A DNA stretch of 64,000 nucleotides from Rhododendron vialii (lineage: Eukaryota > Streptophyta > Magnoliopsida > Ericales > Ericaceae). A model generated the notes under the pieces. The model did not search any database. It saw only the letters and a list, made by a program, of their open reading frames with translations, and was not told the origin of the DNA. Location of the stretch: the NCBI RefSeq assembly GCF_030253575.1, contig NC_080559.1:31026501-31090500 (forward strand), given 5' to 3'. Below, one piece after another: positions 12,101 through 24,459 of this stretch. The translations under genes and the position numbers were made by a program. Each line of letters begins with the position of its first letter. The stretch's first letter is position 1.

Positions 12101-13534
12101 CATCACTTGGTGTGTTCTGCATCCAGGAAATTAGAAAGAGAAACCAAGGCGAAATTATGAACCAGAAAGAAGAAACAGACATAAATCTTTCATCCTTTGA
12201 AATGCTGGTAGCTGTTTTTGTTGGAGGAATTATACATCTATCATATTTTTTATTATTAGTTAGTCTAGAATACAGTATACTAATATTCAATAATTACCTA
12301 CTGTATTTCAGGTGACTAAATTGGAACAATCTCCTCCTATTCCAGTAGATATCTTTGTTGCACAGAAAACTAGAGTTCTAGTTATAACTGGCCCGAATAC
12401 TGGGGGTAAAACCCTTTACCTAAAGACGATTGGATTGGCTGCTGTGATGGCAAAATCAGGTTCACTTTGACATTGACTTAATTTCAGTTTCTCTTGTATA
12501 CGTATGTGCATGTTATGATATGAGTAGGCATCACACTCATACAGGGTTCTTATCTCTGCAATTTTGGAACATTGTTTTTGCATGAAATTTTATTGTCAAA
12601 GCGAGACATTGGGAGCAGGATTTTCTAGATAATATAGTGAAACTGCCAAACTAATTTTTGTTTCTGAAATGCAGGGTAGGGAAAGTTTGAAATCTATCAG
12701 AAGTAAACTTCATAACAATAAGATGCACAGTTATGGAAATATGGAAGCGTTTCCTTGATCATTTCATTACTTTCTCATTCAGTTTTATATCCACCCAGTA
12801 GCTCATGAATAAATTCAATTGAACCTCGTTGAGGGGTCTAAGTAATCATCAAAACTATTCATGTCAGATGATGATCTATTTGTCTTTTCATGGGCATAAT
12901 TTCTTTCTGATGAATGCTATTTTATTTTACCACCTATCTAATTAAATACTTACCTATTGCAGGTCTTTATGTATTATCTTCTGAACCTGTTAAGATCCCT
13001 TGGTTTGATTCTGTATTGGCTGATATTGGTGATGAACAGTCCTTGTCACAATCTCTGTCTACCTTCTCCGGCCATTTGAGACAAATTAATGTAAGCTGGG
13101 GTGTTATCTATAATCATAAAGCTGATTGGCATAGCATAATTCTGCTATTATAACCAAAATATTGTGTCTCCCCCGACTGAATAAATCAGGGTCCCAAACA
13201 TAAGGATTCTAAGGCCACTGGTTTGGAGAATCCTTCACTTATTTTGTGAAATACTTCTCTTTCTCATAATTTTCTTTCAACATGCTCTCCTTTTTCTATC
13301 TAATAACAAAGTCATGTTTTCCCCATAAACTTCATCGTTTTTCTAGGTTCAGCATGCAATGATGGACCCAGCACTGCAATGGTAGAAATTATTTGGTTCC
13401 TCTAAATTTGTCATCTCCTGATTTGGCATAGTAGTAAGTATCGATAACATTCAATTTGGACATTTGTCTGAATTTCGAATGGTATGATGTCACGATCCCA
13501 GAACATCTCTCTCTCTCTCCACACACACACAGAC

Positions 13535-13565
<31 letters not shown>

Positions 13566-16500
13566 CGCGCACACATGTCCCCAGTCATCACTCGGTTAGT
13601 ATGGTAGCACCTTCAATAAGATTGGGTACTTGTGTGATAGCTGAATTTTCATACTGTTATGTTCTTGATATCTACTGAAGTATTGTATTGGAAGTATTCT
13701 GCACTCTTATGGGTGCTGCTTTTGTTGATTCCATATAGCTATACTTATATTTGTATAACGCTTTCCACATCAAGGTGCTTATATGATACCTCCTGCTATT
13801 GTACACCCACTTCACAAATTGAGAAATTTGTCAAGTCCTGTTTTCATTTTTCGTCATGGCCCACTATCTACGTATTTGTTTGTTATCAAACACGCCATGT
13901 GGGAGAACATGTTGGTTTTGACGAGAAAGTGGGAATTATTGCCCCAAATCACTTGAAAACTGGAGGAGCTTTTTGGACAAAGCTATCTCATTGATTTCCT
14001 TCCAATGGAGGAAGTTGAAGTTCATTTACGCGTACACCCTTGTTTTAAATAAGAGTAGCTACATACACAGATCGGGAATTCGGGATACATACGCGTTCAG
14101 AATCGTTCGATGTATGTGAACCTTGCCTTTCTGTCTAGGTTTTGCAGCTTATCTGATATGTCATAATGTAGGTACTGTATTACTTTAGCTGGAGGAAGAA
14201 ATAGGTTGTTTAAACATATTTATATGGACCACTATCTATTGATCTTTATTCTTTCACTGTGACAGTTTTCACTTTTCACCATTTTATTATAAGAGGAAGT
14301 CTATCAGCCCCACCACTTTTGTGTTTCTTTTAGAGCTCCCCATCAATACTTCATAACCCACTTTCTTTGTCAACATTATTAGCAGTTCTCTCACAATAAC
14401 TGTTATCTTGCAGGTAATTCTGAAGCATTCAACAAGTAAAACTTTAGTCCTATTAGATGAAGTATGTATCTAAAACTCTACTCTGATTTGTTAAAAACAA
14501 GATTTTGGTTAAAAAGTAATGGTATGGAGAATGAGAATATAATGTTAGTCTCGCTCTGTACTAGTCAGGTTGGTGCTGGGACAAATCCCCTTGAAGGAGC
14601 TGCCTTGGGGATATCACTGTTGGAATCCTTGGCTGAATCTGGTCCGTTATTAACAATAGCTACAACACATCATGGAGAACTCAAAACCCTGAAATACAGG
14701 TATGTGATGGTTTTTTTTTTTGGAAATTTATATGTGATAGGTTTATTGGAAATGAACGATTTTGTGGACACGGAGGCCAATTTTACTTGCTTTGAAACCA
14801 TGGTTTCTTGTTTCTGAAATTATGAATTGACAGCAATGATGCCTTTGAGAATGCCTGTATGGAGTTCGACGAAGTGAACTTAAAGCCAACTTATAGAATT
14901 CTCTGGGGAGTACCAGGTTTGTCTGTTCTCCTGGATCATAAGTGTTCTATTTCCCCGTTATACTGGATGGATGGAATGGTTTTTGTGAGAATCAATGCTC
15001 TGCTTCTAACTGTTTAAGATATGTACTTCTTACCCCAAAGATGCACTCAGTTTGTTAGTTGCACTTAGATATCTATTGTATTGGTTTGTCTTGTGTGCGT
15101 GCAAAACCCTCTTCTTTGGGTACCTTACTGTGGTATAATCAATGCACCCAATTAAAGTAGTTCAGTGTTTTGCTGCAGGACGTTCCAATGCAATCAAAAT
15201 TGCTGAAAGGCTAGGTCTACCCAACGTAATATTAGGTAATGCTCGTGAACTCTATGGTGCTGGCAGTGCAGAGATTAATGAGGTAAGATTTTGTAGCTGC
15301 CATTAATATATCAGATCTAGAGCATTGAGAAAAATAAAAGATTGAGAGGAATATTTTGGAAGGCGGACTTATTTGCATAATAGTTTGCTCAGCTGTAAGT
15401 TTTAGGGGAAAGAAATATGCCCCAAGTAAACCCCTACTGATCCACTTTACTTTGATTTCTCAATGTTAGACTGTCAATTGTTCCCAAATCATTAGCTGTT
15501 AAATAATTGGCCCAACACCGTATGTCAAGGTATTCAACAGCCCCCTCTCACATTGCAATCCCATCTTACATGTGGAGAGAAAAACAAGCAGCTAAAGAGG
15601 TGTACAAGTAAGCAAATATTCCACATGGGGGCCGAATGCAAAGGAAGATACTGAAACCCATGGTCTTCCAGAACCAAAGTTCTAATGCCTCATTGGATTT
15701 TTGGAGCTGTAAAACCCAAAACCAACTTGCTGTGGCTGGTAGATAGATCAAGCTTAGGTGGCCCACAAAAGCGATTTGGTACAAGTTTCTCAGGATCTAA
15801 ATAGTTTACTTTGAATAGTATTGTTGTTGTGAGCTAACTAGACGAAATTGCTTGGTATTGTCTTCAGCTTGTTTGCAGATAGATATATGATTATCTCTTG
15901 CCCTTCTAATGGTTTTAGAGAAATAGGACTATCTTTCATATGTATTAAATATTGTGCATGGTTAATGCAGGTCATATTTGAAATGGAAAGGCTTAAGCAG
16001 AACTTGCGTAAACATGTTTACGAAGGACAGAATTACCTTAAGTGAGGATCTTTTGCTCTACAAAATTAACTTCTTATACGATGATGTCTTGTACTTGTAG
16101 TGCTAGCTGTAATTAGAGACTAAGCAGTATCTGTAAGCTTGGAGGATGTATCTTGTAATATAGTTTTTTTTTTTCTTGCTTCAGGCTCTCACGAGATCTT
16201 CATGAAAATCTGCTTCTGACAAAGAGAAAGGTCATGGATCATGGCACTGATCAAAGATACAGAATGATGCAACAAGTTTCTGAAATGGCGTCAATGGCAC
16301 GTTCTATACTTCACAAGAAAAGGCGACAGATTCGTGCATCTGCAACTCGACCATCCCAGCCTACTGTAGCAAACAACAGCCAAGATAAACCCAAGATCAA
16401 CAGCCAGGATGCTGTGATAGAAAGTAGTGGAATTCCTGTTTCAACTAAAGCTTCTGATTCCTCTGAGAATGCCAGAAAATTACCCCAGCCTACTGTAGCA

Positions 16501-17366
16501 AACAACAGCCAAGATAAACCCAAGATTAACAACCAGGATGCTGTGGTAGAAAGTAGTGGAATTCCTGTTCCAACTAAAGCTTCTGATTCCTCTGAGAATG
16601 CCAGAAAATTACCACTGGGTATTACTCTTGAAGTTTTTTGTATGATTTCCCATAGTAGGTCAAGGCTGTTCCCATCTGATAACTTGTTTAGGGAATAACT
16701 ATGCGACTGTTACAGCTCTTGGTGCGAGAATCATATCATCCTCATTTGGTTCCCGTTGAGTCTACCCATGCAGATTTAATACACAGATCTGTGCAGAGAT
16801 GCCGATCTGGCATCACCGCTCAGCAATTGGGCTCGTGAAGAACTACCCAGTAAAACCTTACTCCAAGGGTTTATTTCTTCTAGTGCAACTAACACCAGGA
16901 TTCACCCCCTACCACTCCTCTCTTGCTTGCACTTGTGTGGCGATTTTGTTTCAAAATCCAATGCTTGCTCACTCCCAAAATCTCCAATTAGTGGCTTGTC
17001 TTGAACCCTATAAATTAGGTTTAGTTTTTGTTTTCTTTCTCCTCTGCCCTCCGTGCTTCTCCGTCTTTGGCCACACATGCTGAGTTTCCCAGCCACTCTA
17101 GCATCTGTGTTTCTATTCTTTGTTCTTAGTATCATTTTTAATTCCCATATAATCAAGATGTTTTGTATTCTTCTTAAGTCGCCCTATTTTTTCTAATTTC
17201 CATTGCAGAGAAGCAGGCCAAACTGCCCAAGGTGGGTGATACGGTGCACATTTCTTCTTTCAACAAGGAAGCGACTGTATTAAAGGTGGAGCCATCAAAA
17301 GAAGAACTATTAGTCCAAGTAGGTCAAATGAAGTTGAAGTTGAAACTGGCGGACGTGACAACTTGA
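5812..17366 (+). CDS. MutS2-type MutS family ATPase, 20 exons
   Basis: Exons: 5812-6081, 6955-7083, 8522-8689, 8788-8871, 9751-9801, 10329-10385, 10466-10548, 10825-10948, 11036-11095, 11376-11597, 12127-12207, 12312-12459, 12963-13090, 14414-14461, 14569-14699, 14834-14916, 15179-15282, 15971-16041, 16185-16618, 17209-17366. All have AG/GT borders and join in frame to 877 residues. The core is the MutS ABC ATPase: Walker A GPNTGGKT (about 470-477), the region containing [19 protein letters not shown], Walker B LVLLDE (546-551), GAGTNPLEG and TTHHGELK. The lever and clamp region precedes it and a charged coiled segment follows. The C-terminus is a small KOW-like module ([20 protein letters not shown]) that stops where bacterial MutS2 continues into the Smr nuclease. 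The basic, Ser-rich N-terminus suggests an organellar transit peptide. The start at 5812 was chosen because the frame upstream runs through a CT repeat. MutS2 proteins act on branched DNA, recombination or stalled ribosomes in bacteria; the plant role is inferred. Confidence 0.93.
6083..6145 (+). repeat. (CT)n microsatellite abutting the exon 1 donor
   Basis: About 30 CT units start immediately after the GT of the exon 1 splice donor (AAG|GTCCTCTCT). The frame stays open through the repeat as Leu-Ser units and on to 6204. A short ACAC run follows. Confidence 0.9.
13508..13565 (+). repeat. CT/CA/GA compound microsatellite in a MutS2 intron
   Basis: CT, ACAC and AGAG runs follow one another inside the intron between exons 13 and 14. 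The CT and GA runs can pair as a short hairpin. Confidence 0.85.
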
Positions 17367-19136
17367 CTGGTACGAGGCCAGTTGCGTCATCATTGGTCTA
17401 TTACACTCAATCCCCAGCTCCTATACATGATCTCATTCTCATTCTTTCTTTAACACCAAAAAGCATCCTTGCTCTGCATTGGCATCCAATTTTGTCAGGT
17501 CTGCTCCTCAGTCTCAATCTAGCTTCACCAATTTGCATCTTACATCATATAGCAATTTTCCTTTAGGCATAACAGCATCTGTACATAGCCATATTCTGTT
17601 ATTGGTTTTTCCTGGTATGAAAAAGAAAAAGGTAGGCGACCATCTCATGGAAGTTCGCTGACATTTTGTAGGTTTAAATTAAGAATACATCTTTCTTTTA
17701 CCAAAAAGTATACACCTAGAGACCACTCTATACATGGGGAACTTCCTCACAATGACAAGAGGATAACTCCTGCCTTGAATCTTTGCTTACTCCAATCTAG
17801 GCCAGTCAATGGACCGGATCCGATCCGATCCGGAAAAAATCTGATAGTTCGAATTTAGGATATATTGGATCGGATTAGGATATTGAGTCCAGATTCCAGT
17901 CACAACCAAGTCTTTTTTTGTTACTTTGCTGGCAGTGAAGATGTTAGGAGTATGTGTTTTTTTTTGAGCTGTGTGAAGATGTTATGTTGACATTAACAGT
18001 TTTGAGCTTTGTGCTCTCTGCAGGTATCTTCTTGCAACGTTATAACAATCAGAGTTGTCCACACCATATGTAAGGAGGCATACCGGGCTTTCGGATGAAG
18101 GCAAACATAAATGAAAGATAACCACAAACTAACACAGGAATGATTCTCGAACTTTACCGTGCACAAGTTCTATAGGGAGCAGCCGATCGAAAGAGGTTCT
18201 ATAGGGAGCAGTATGTTACATGCATCGAAAAAAAGTTAATGGTAGTAGGACCAAAATACACCTTTTTTTTTTCTTCTTCTTCTTTTTATTTTTTATTTTT
18301 TTTTAAGGGTTTTGTGGGTTACTGGATTAGTTGTACTGGAGGCTATTTTTCTGATCCTTATTATTACTCGATTTGTATATAATATCGTATCACATGTTCT
18401 AGTCAATAATTTCAGTGTCAGTACTTTGTTGATCCCTTTCATCCTAATGTAAATACATGGATTCTGCAAGTACTTTACATATGAGTGCAAGTGCCATTTT
18501 TGCAAGCTTTTAAATCCTGTGACCTCTGGATGATTAGCAAAGTTCCGTGTTCTGTGTTCGTAACAACCGCGGCCAGAGTGTCAATTTTCCTTTTCCTAGG
18601 AGTACGGTACGTAGCAGTGCCAATGAGATATCGGGTACTGTTTCGGTTTTATCCTTATTTGTGTTATTTTTCCACATCAAAAAATTTAGTAGAACATACA
18701 CTTATTAAAAAAGCAAAACAAATGTAATAGTGGTTTGGTATTGACCAATACTAAAAGAGAAAAATAAATTTAAAAGTAGTCTGGTATTGTCTAGCATTTG
18801 AGCCGGAATAGAATTAATGGTGTAACATATCAGATTTGGTCAATGTCGGTGCATACTGGTCAGTACGGGAGATCATAACCATGCTTATTAGTAGATAAGT
18901 AGGTATGCAGATCTAACGATGCTCTTTTATTTATATATATACAGGCCTGGTGATAACATTATTGGTGATAAACTTGCACCTAGTTTTGCAGCTCAGATAA
19001 TTTTGATCCCAAATTAGGGCCTCAGTTGGTGTATGGGAAATTGAACATTCAGTTCATGCTAGTACAATTAGTTTCCATAAACAATTCAATTCAGCCTCAA
19101 TTGAATCAGAATTGCTCTACGTTTTCTATCCTGTGC
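17367..19136. other. MutS2 3' flank and intergenic DNA
   Basis: No further coding exon with Smr features (LDLRG-type) was found. A candidate acceptor at about 18024 (ctctgcag|gta) could belong to a spliced 3' leader but is unproven. At about 17815-17880 there is a gatccgatccgatcc motif run typical of transposon edges, and at about 18630-18890 a ggtattg/ggtcagta-rich stretch of likely transposon remnants. Nothing else was recognised. Confidence 0.4.
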
Positions 19137-20449
19137 TTAGCATTTGTTGCTTGCTCCATTGATCTCCTCATCCTCCTTGCAATGATCCTCGTCGACAACC
19201 CACCCGAAATCGAAGGTGACATCAAGAAAATACAGCAAGAAAACCAGAACAACACAGCAAACAAACATGGGAATCGGCCCGAAGATCCAAAGGAACAGAG
19301 GGAAAGAGAAGTAGAACGCCCTCAACCCCAACGACCAGAAGTAGCTTCCCCTGTTCACCGTCCTGCCCACGTACTCCGCCGTCAAATGCAGTCTCCGGCG
19401 ACATCCATCGGGATTTCCACGGCAGTTCTTTTCCAACGGCACGTTGATGAGGATGCTGGCATGGCTGTAGTACCGTATCGACTGCACGTTGAGCAAGAAT
19501 GCTACCAAGAAGCACACTAATATGGAGAAGAACTTTATCGAGAATCCCAGATCGCTGTGGTCGCCGTAGACAAATTTGGCCGGGCTGTTGCCGCTGCCGT
19601 TGCTCATCAGGACGGCGATGAGGGAGCTGAGCATTATGGCTGTGGAGGCTAGAAGGGTGGATGCCATTATGTTGTTTCTCAGGGTTTGCACTGCCAAAAC
19701 CCCGTTCTTTGACGCGTCCTGTTTCAGGTTTATATAAACAACAAATAATGCAAGATGATCACACTAAAAAAGAAGACAACAACAAAAAACACCTGATGAT
19801 AATTAAAAAAAATCAACGAAAAATGCCAAGGATTATAGGAATGTGACATTTAGGGTCTGTTTGTTTGAAAAGGATACGAGCATTACTTGGACTATATATT
19901 GTAACCCAATTATTTGGTGTTAGGTTAGAATATGCATAGCCCGAATTTTACGCGCCTTTGATATGAATATTGCAGACTTGCAGTGTACTATTAGTCTCGT
20001 AAAACAAACGTGCCTTGAGGGAATTCGCACTAGAAACTTGGCCTAGTAATCTTGAGGTGGTACTGTTAATCCATCCCCATTGGATTACAACAATAAATTT
20101 GTAATATCTACTTAGAAAATTAATTAGTATCTAGAGAATGGAGTTTCTTGACCATATTTATTCTGGGTATAGAGGAGTACACTACATAACACTCGAAATA
20201 TGAAAATGTTTATAAAAGAAAATGAAGGTATTTTTATGTTTCGAGTATCACGTATCCTATCCTAACATTTTTGGGATTAGTAAGTACCTCCATCATAGCA
20301 CGAACCCAGAAGCGGCGGTTGACGGCGTTGATGCCAATGACTGTGGTGGAGGGGTGCTTCACCACCTGATAGAAGAGCCAGACGTGGTAAGCCACCATTA
20401 GGAGGAGCCCAGTTGGAACTAGCATATAATCAAGAACTTGTTTCTCCAT
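19137..20449 (-). CDS. DUF599 family membrane protein
   Basis: Two exons, 20288-20449 and 19137-19718 (transcript order), join in phase 0 with AG|GTACTT and CTGAAACAG|GAC borders to give 247 residues, the usual size for plant DUF599 proteins. There are about four hydrophobic segments: residues about 8-28, the STAIMLSSLIAVLM block, the FFSILVCFLVAFLLNVQ block, and the C-terminal PLFLWIFGPIPMFVCCVV and FLLYFLD region. Family-typical stretches include NAVNRRFWVRAMM and TLRNNIMASTLLASTAI. The C-terminus is an acidic tail (DEDHCKEDEE). Function is not established; family members are annotated only as unknown membrane proteins. Its position fits the AT5G24600 orthologue in the conserved block. Confidence 0.9.
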
Positions 20450-21652
20450 TCTTGAGGGACTTCCTCAAAAATCGATTCTTTTCTTGATAATGACTAAAGA
20501 AGAAAACAGAATCAAACCCAAATGATACTCATAAGATTCTCTCTCTCTCCCTCTCTCTCTCTGTGTTTGTGGTTTGAGAGGGAGATAAATAAGGGAGAGG
20601 AGAGTAAAAGAGTACAAGTGTTATACGGGTGTTTGTGGCGTGGAGCGGTGTTTGACAACGTAACATCAGGGACTTAATGCGGAACAGAAAACTAGGAGAG
20701 TCTAATTTATGTTTGATAATTTTTTTTTCCTCATTCGTTAAACATAATATATTTTATCGTAATTCACTAATTACTAAAAAATTTTGTTTCTATTTTTATT
20801 TTTTAATCGGGTGTCTTGATCAGGTAACGTGTATCTCGATTGATTCTATACTTTAATTAGGAAGAGATGATGTCAAAAATATTTTTGTTTGTGTCAAAAC
20901 TGTATTGTAGAAAAGCCTTGTATTTCTGCACTACAATTTTGACATTAGCAATACTCTAAAGTTAACAACCAAATAAATATCGAGAAATATTATTCACACT
21001 CCAGTGGCTCGAAGGATTTTTAAGGGACCTTTGTTTCTTTATTGGGGATTGAGAGTGTTTGAGATGTTTTTGGAAGACACTCTTGTGCTTAAATATTATG
21101 TGACTTAGGATCCATTCTATGCATCATGTGGTCATATACTACCAACGCCATGAAGGTTTGGTTAAATTGATAGAGCAGCATCGACATCTATTGGTCCTTT
21201 AAGTCATTAGCTAACAAACTCTATCTATGATCAGCGGCAAATTCAGGAATTTACGCAAAATAAGGTCCATCGTTCGCAAGCTTAAATATCATTTTAGGCC
21301 CCTGTAGAAGACTAGAAGTAGGCATCCATAATTGGAGTTGTTTCACACGATCAAGACATTGTTGGCTTTCAAAAGACAAGAGTTCGGATCCCTTTCGGGA
21401 GTTTTTTTGAGAAATTTTTTTAGGTAATAAGTGGAAAGAGAAATCGGGATAGTAATTGGAAATATGAATAATGATTGGAGAGAGATGGAGAGATAAATGA
21501 AAGTAATAATTGAAAATATGAATAATAAATGAATGAAGAAATAGAGGTAATGATTAGAAGTAGGGATAATGAGTGGTGTTGAAAAAAAAAATTTGAGAAG
21601 GAAAACTGAACACAGCAGAATCCTCAGTATTTCTCACAAGACAAAAGTACTA
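20450..21652. other. DUF599 upstream region and intergenic DNA
   Basis: A CT-rich tract at about 20539-20562 lies just upstream of the DUF599 start and probably falls in the leader. Beyond it is AT-rich DNA without a supported gene. Confidence 0.4.
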
Positions 21653-21661
21653 CCAAGAGAT

Positions 21662-21957
21662 GGGAAAGACTACAATACACACCATTTATTTGGGTGTGTA
21701 TCATATGCACCCTCCAAAATGTTATGAATTATAGAGAAAATGTTACGAATCGTATTACTAAAAAGTTACGAATCGTATAAAGGTTATGAGATATACCAAA
21801 ATGTTATGAATCATAATGAAAATGTTACGAATCGTACTGCTGAAAAGTTATGAATTCTAGAACAAAAGTTACGAAACACTCTAAAACGTTATGAATGAAC
21901 CACAAAATAGGTGCATATGGTACACCTTTTTAAGGGGTGTGTATTGTAGACTTTCCC
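21662..21957. mobile_element. Small Mutator-like MITE, 9-base TSD
   Basis: The inverted ends are GGGAAAGACTACAATACACA and, reverse complemented from the right, GGGAAAGTCTACAATACACA; pairing continues to the catatgcacc block (about 50 bases). A perfect 9-base direct repeat, CCAAGAGAT, lies at 21653-21661 and 21958-21966. The interior consists of degenerate short tandem units around aaaatgttacgaatcgta. There is no coding capacity. Confidence 0.85.
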
Positions 21958-22187
21958 CCAAGAGATACACGATTCTTGTGTTTTCTTTTATACTGTAAAA
22001 TTAATAGTCTTCTAGCAATGAACGGCTTGTGTTATACCTATATATAGAGAGGGCCAGTCCTATTTGTCTCTTTTTCTTTATTAAAGGAACTTTTTCTGTG
22101 ATAAAAAACGTAAATCTTGGGGATGTCTTTGTGGTTGAGTAATTAATAACGCAGATAGAGAGGCCTGGAGTGGAGGAGTCTTAAATT

Positions 22188-22398
22188 GAGTCTGGATACC
22201 CTGTCCGATCCGCTTGTCCCACCCCTTTAGGTTGTTGATCTCGTAAATCAACGGTTAAGATGGGTCGAACATTTTTTTCTCAAAACGACATCGTTTTGGA
22301 GCAAAACATGCTCGGCCCATCTCAGCCATTGATTTGCGAAATCAACGGCCGAGAGGGATGGACAGACGGGTCGGACAGGGGATCTAAGTCGGTCAAAA
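22188..22398. mobile_element. Foldback element, about 100-base arms
   Basis: The sequence around ccctgtccgatccgcttgtc pairs with cccctgtccgacccgtctgtc read from the other strand, and pairing continues through gatttacgag-like and gatgggc blocks to a central aaaacgacatcgttttgg palindrome. It is non-coding. Target duplications were not resolved. Confidence 0.65.
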
Positions 22399-22587
22399 TT
22401 CAATTTGTTTACCAAAAGCAACAGTGGATAGTGAGTCAGTGGCCACATTTTGTCTACGACATTTTAAGTCTTTCCTAACCATCATCATGATTAAATAATG
22501 TCTCCTAAACCAGCTTGTCAATTTTGAGCGGCAGTGGGTGGTGGGCGCCTCCTAAAAGGGGTTCGTAGTTTTCCCGCTCCAACAAAG

Positions 22588-22855
22588 TACTCCTACCGTC
22601 TCACTTTATTGTATCCTTATTTTTTTTTGGGATGTTCTAAAATAATGTGTTTGTTTTAAAATTCTTCAATTTTGAATGTCTATATTACTATTTTACCCCT
22701 CATTTTTCTCCCTCAAATTCAAAATTTTGAACTTGATTTGAAAGGAAAGTAGAATGAAATGGTAAATTTGACACAAAATCCATGTAATTTTAATCTTTCC
22801 TTAGATTACGTGAAAGTCAAACCAGGCGCAACAAATTGAAACGAAGGAAATAGTA
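22588..22855. mobile_element. Degenerate Stowaway-like MITE
   Basis: The left end reads tactcctaccgtctcactttattgt and the right end gaaacgaaggaaatag followed by tggagta, resembling diverged CTCCCTCCGTCCCA-type Tc1/mariner MITE ends. The length of about 265 bases fits. Confidence 0.45.
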
Positions 22856-23124
22856 GAAAATACATGGAGTATAATAAGTTAAAGCAAAAAGAGGGAGTAT
22901 TTCTTTAAATTCTCGTGTGAAATAGGTGTGGGAAAAGAGTTTGATTTACGGTGCATACTGCAGTCATGCAACCTAAAATTGCGACTGGTGAGATCAGTTC
23001 TGGATTACAAAAAAAAAAAAATCACAATTTTTTTTTTTGGTTTAAGAAGTGCATTGGGTTGTGCTTTAGAATTCTTTTTTTCTTTTTAGTGAAAGAGGTG
23101 CTTAGAATTCTATATTCTCAGATT

Positions 23125-23215
23125 TTTTTTGGGTTCGATGGTCAAGAGTGTCCGAGTCAGCTTACCCGCACCTTAACCAATCTCCTCCCACATCTTAATT
23201 ATATTAACAGTGTAT
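23125..23215 (-). mobile_element. SINE fragment
   Basis: The block gtccgagtcagcttacccgcacctta resembles the 3' body of the SINE at 26273-26480. Only a partial copy is present. Confidence 0.45.
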
Positions 23216-23253
23216 GGTCGCAAACATAGTTAGCTTCCAATATGCAGTAGCAC

Positions 23254-23478
23254 GAGAAATTTTTCAATGCCGAGTGGGCACCACGTGGTGCCCGAGTAGT
23301 GCATCACAGCCGTCCATTCCGGTTTTGGATGGCTCAGCTCGGATTTGAGAGAGAGAAAGAGGAGAGAGAGGGTTTCAATCTGGGCCGTCCAACACAATTT
23401 TGAACGACCTTAATGCGCTGCTCGGGCACCACGTGGGCACGGCCACGTGGTACCCACCCGGCACCCAAAAAATTTCTC
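23254..23478. mobile_element. Palindromic Mutator-like MITE rich in CACGTG
   Basis: The ends are inverted repeats starting GAGAAATTTTT, and pairing continues through the gtgggcaccacgtgg-type blocks. A 10-base direct repeat, GCAGTAGCAC, flanks it at 23244-23253 and 23479-23488. Three ccacgtgg cores (about 23281, 23430, 23442) are G-box/ABRE-like. A related half-element lies at about 548-612. Confidence 0.78.
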
Positions 23479-23488
23479 GCAGTAGCAC

Positions 23489-24459
23489 GGAGTATATACA
23501 ATAACCAGTCAAAAAGAGACAAAAAGAGCCTTGGTATGGTCCACAATGTTGGGGCAAGGGGAAGGGAACTTTGATACAACAAGCACATGAAAGCATTATG
23601 GAGGGATTACTCGAGCATTATTTGACATGTACACTAACGCTGAACCTATGAGGCTCGATTTTTGTGCACTTTATGACATTATAAAACAAGACTTGTAGTA
23701 GGTCGTAAGTCGTTTGCATTCACATGGTGAGCCACCTTTCTATAGTGGGATCCTCCTAACTTGGTAATGGGTTGATTAATTACTTTAGAAATTGTTACCT
23801 CATGTACTTTGAACTTTCTTCTTCACTTTTTACGAGAGTCCGGATAGCAAGGATAGAGGCCCAATGGAAACATCACCAGTGGTACAAGCTTATTGGTTGT
23901 ACATACTATGACGGTTGAGAGCCCCTCTTCCTTGAGGGGGTTACGGCTATGGTCTACCCCTGCTTAGACCTTTGAAGGCCAAACCCAAGTGATGTACATT
24001 AGGTCTCAAGTCCATGTGACTAAGAGAAAATACACACATTTGAACAAACAAACTCTCACACGGGTGTGTGAACGCCACTCCCTCTACTCATGTGTCAAGG
24101 CCTATATACACTCAATGTGAGAGAGTTTGTGAAAATATGCGTGATCGTAGCAAAAACATGAGTTAATTCACAGACATTCAGACGGATCTGGAATTTCCAA
24201 CTCAATCACTATGATTCCCAAGAATCAAAACTATAGTAAGATTGATTCTTTTTTCTTTTCTTTTTTTCTCTCTAGTGACCTGACACGATGTCAAGTGCGA
24301 TACCACATCTACAGAACCCAAAAGAAATAGTTTCGGAAGAGATGAAATTTACAAAAAAGAATGTGAGTCATGTATATAAGGCAAACATTGATAACAATCT
24401 TAACCTGAAATTCTCAGTCTAGCACAAACTGAAGAGTAAGCCACCACCAATGCACACAA
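23489..24459. other. Intergenic / POP5 3' flank
   Basis: No gene was recognised. The POP5 3' untranslated region should occupy the right-hand part on the minus strand. At about 24046-24135 actctcacacgggtgtgtgaacgcc and the later caatgtgagagagtttgt form a weak inverted repeat. Confidence 0.35.

Noticed and set aside
19026-19520. 164-codon plus frame
   Set aside because: Antisense shadow of DUF599 exon 2.
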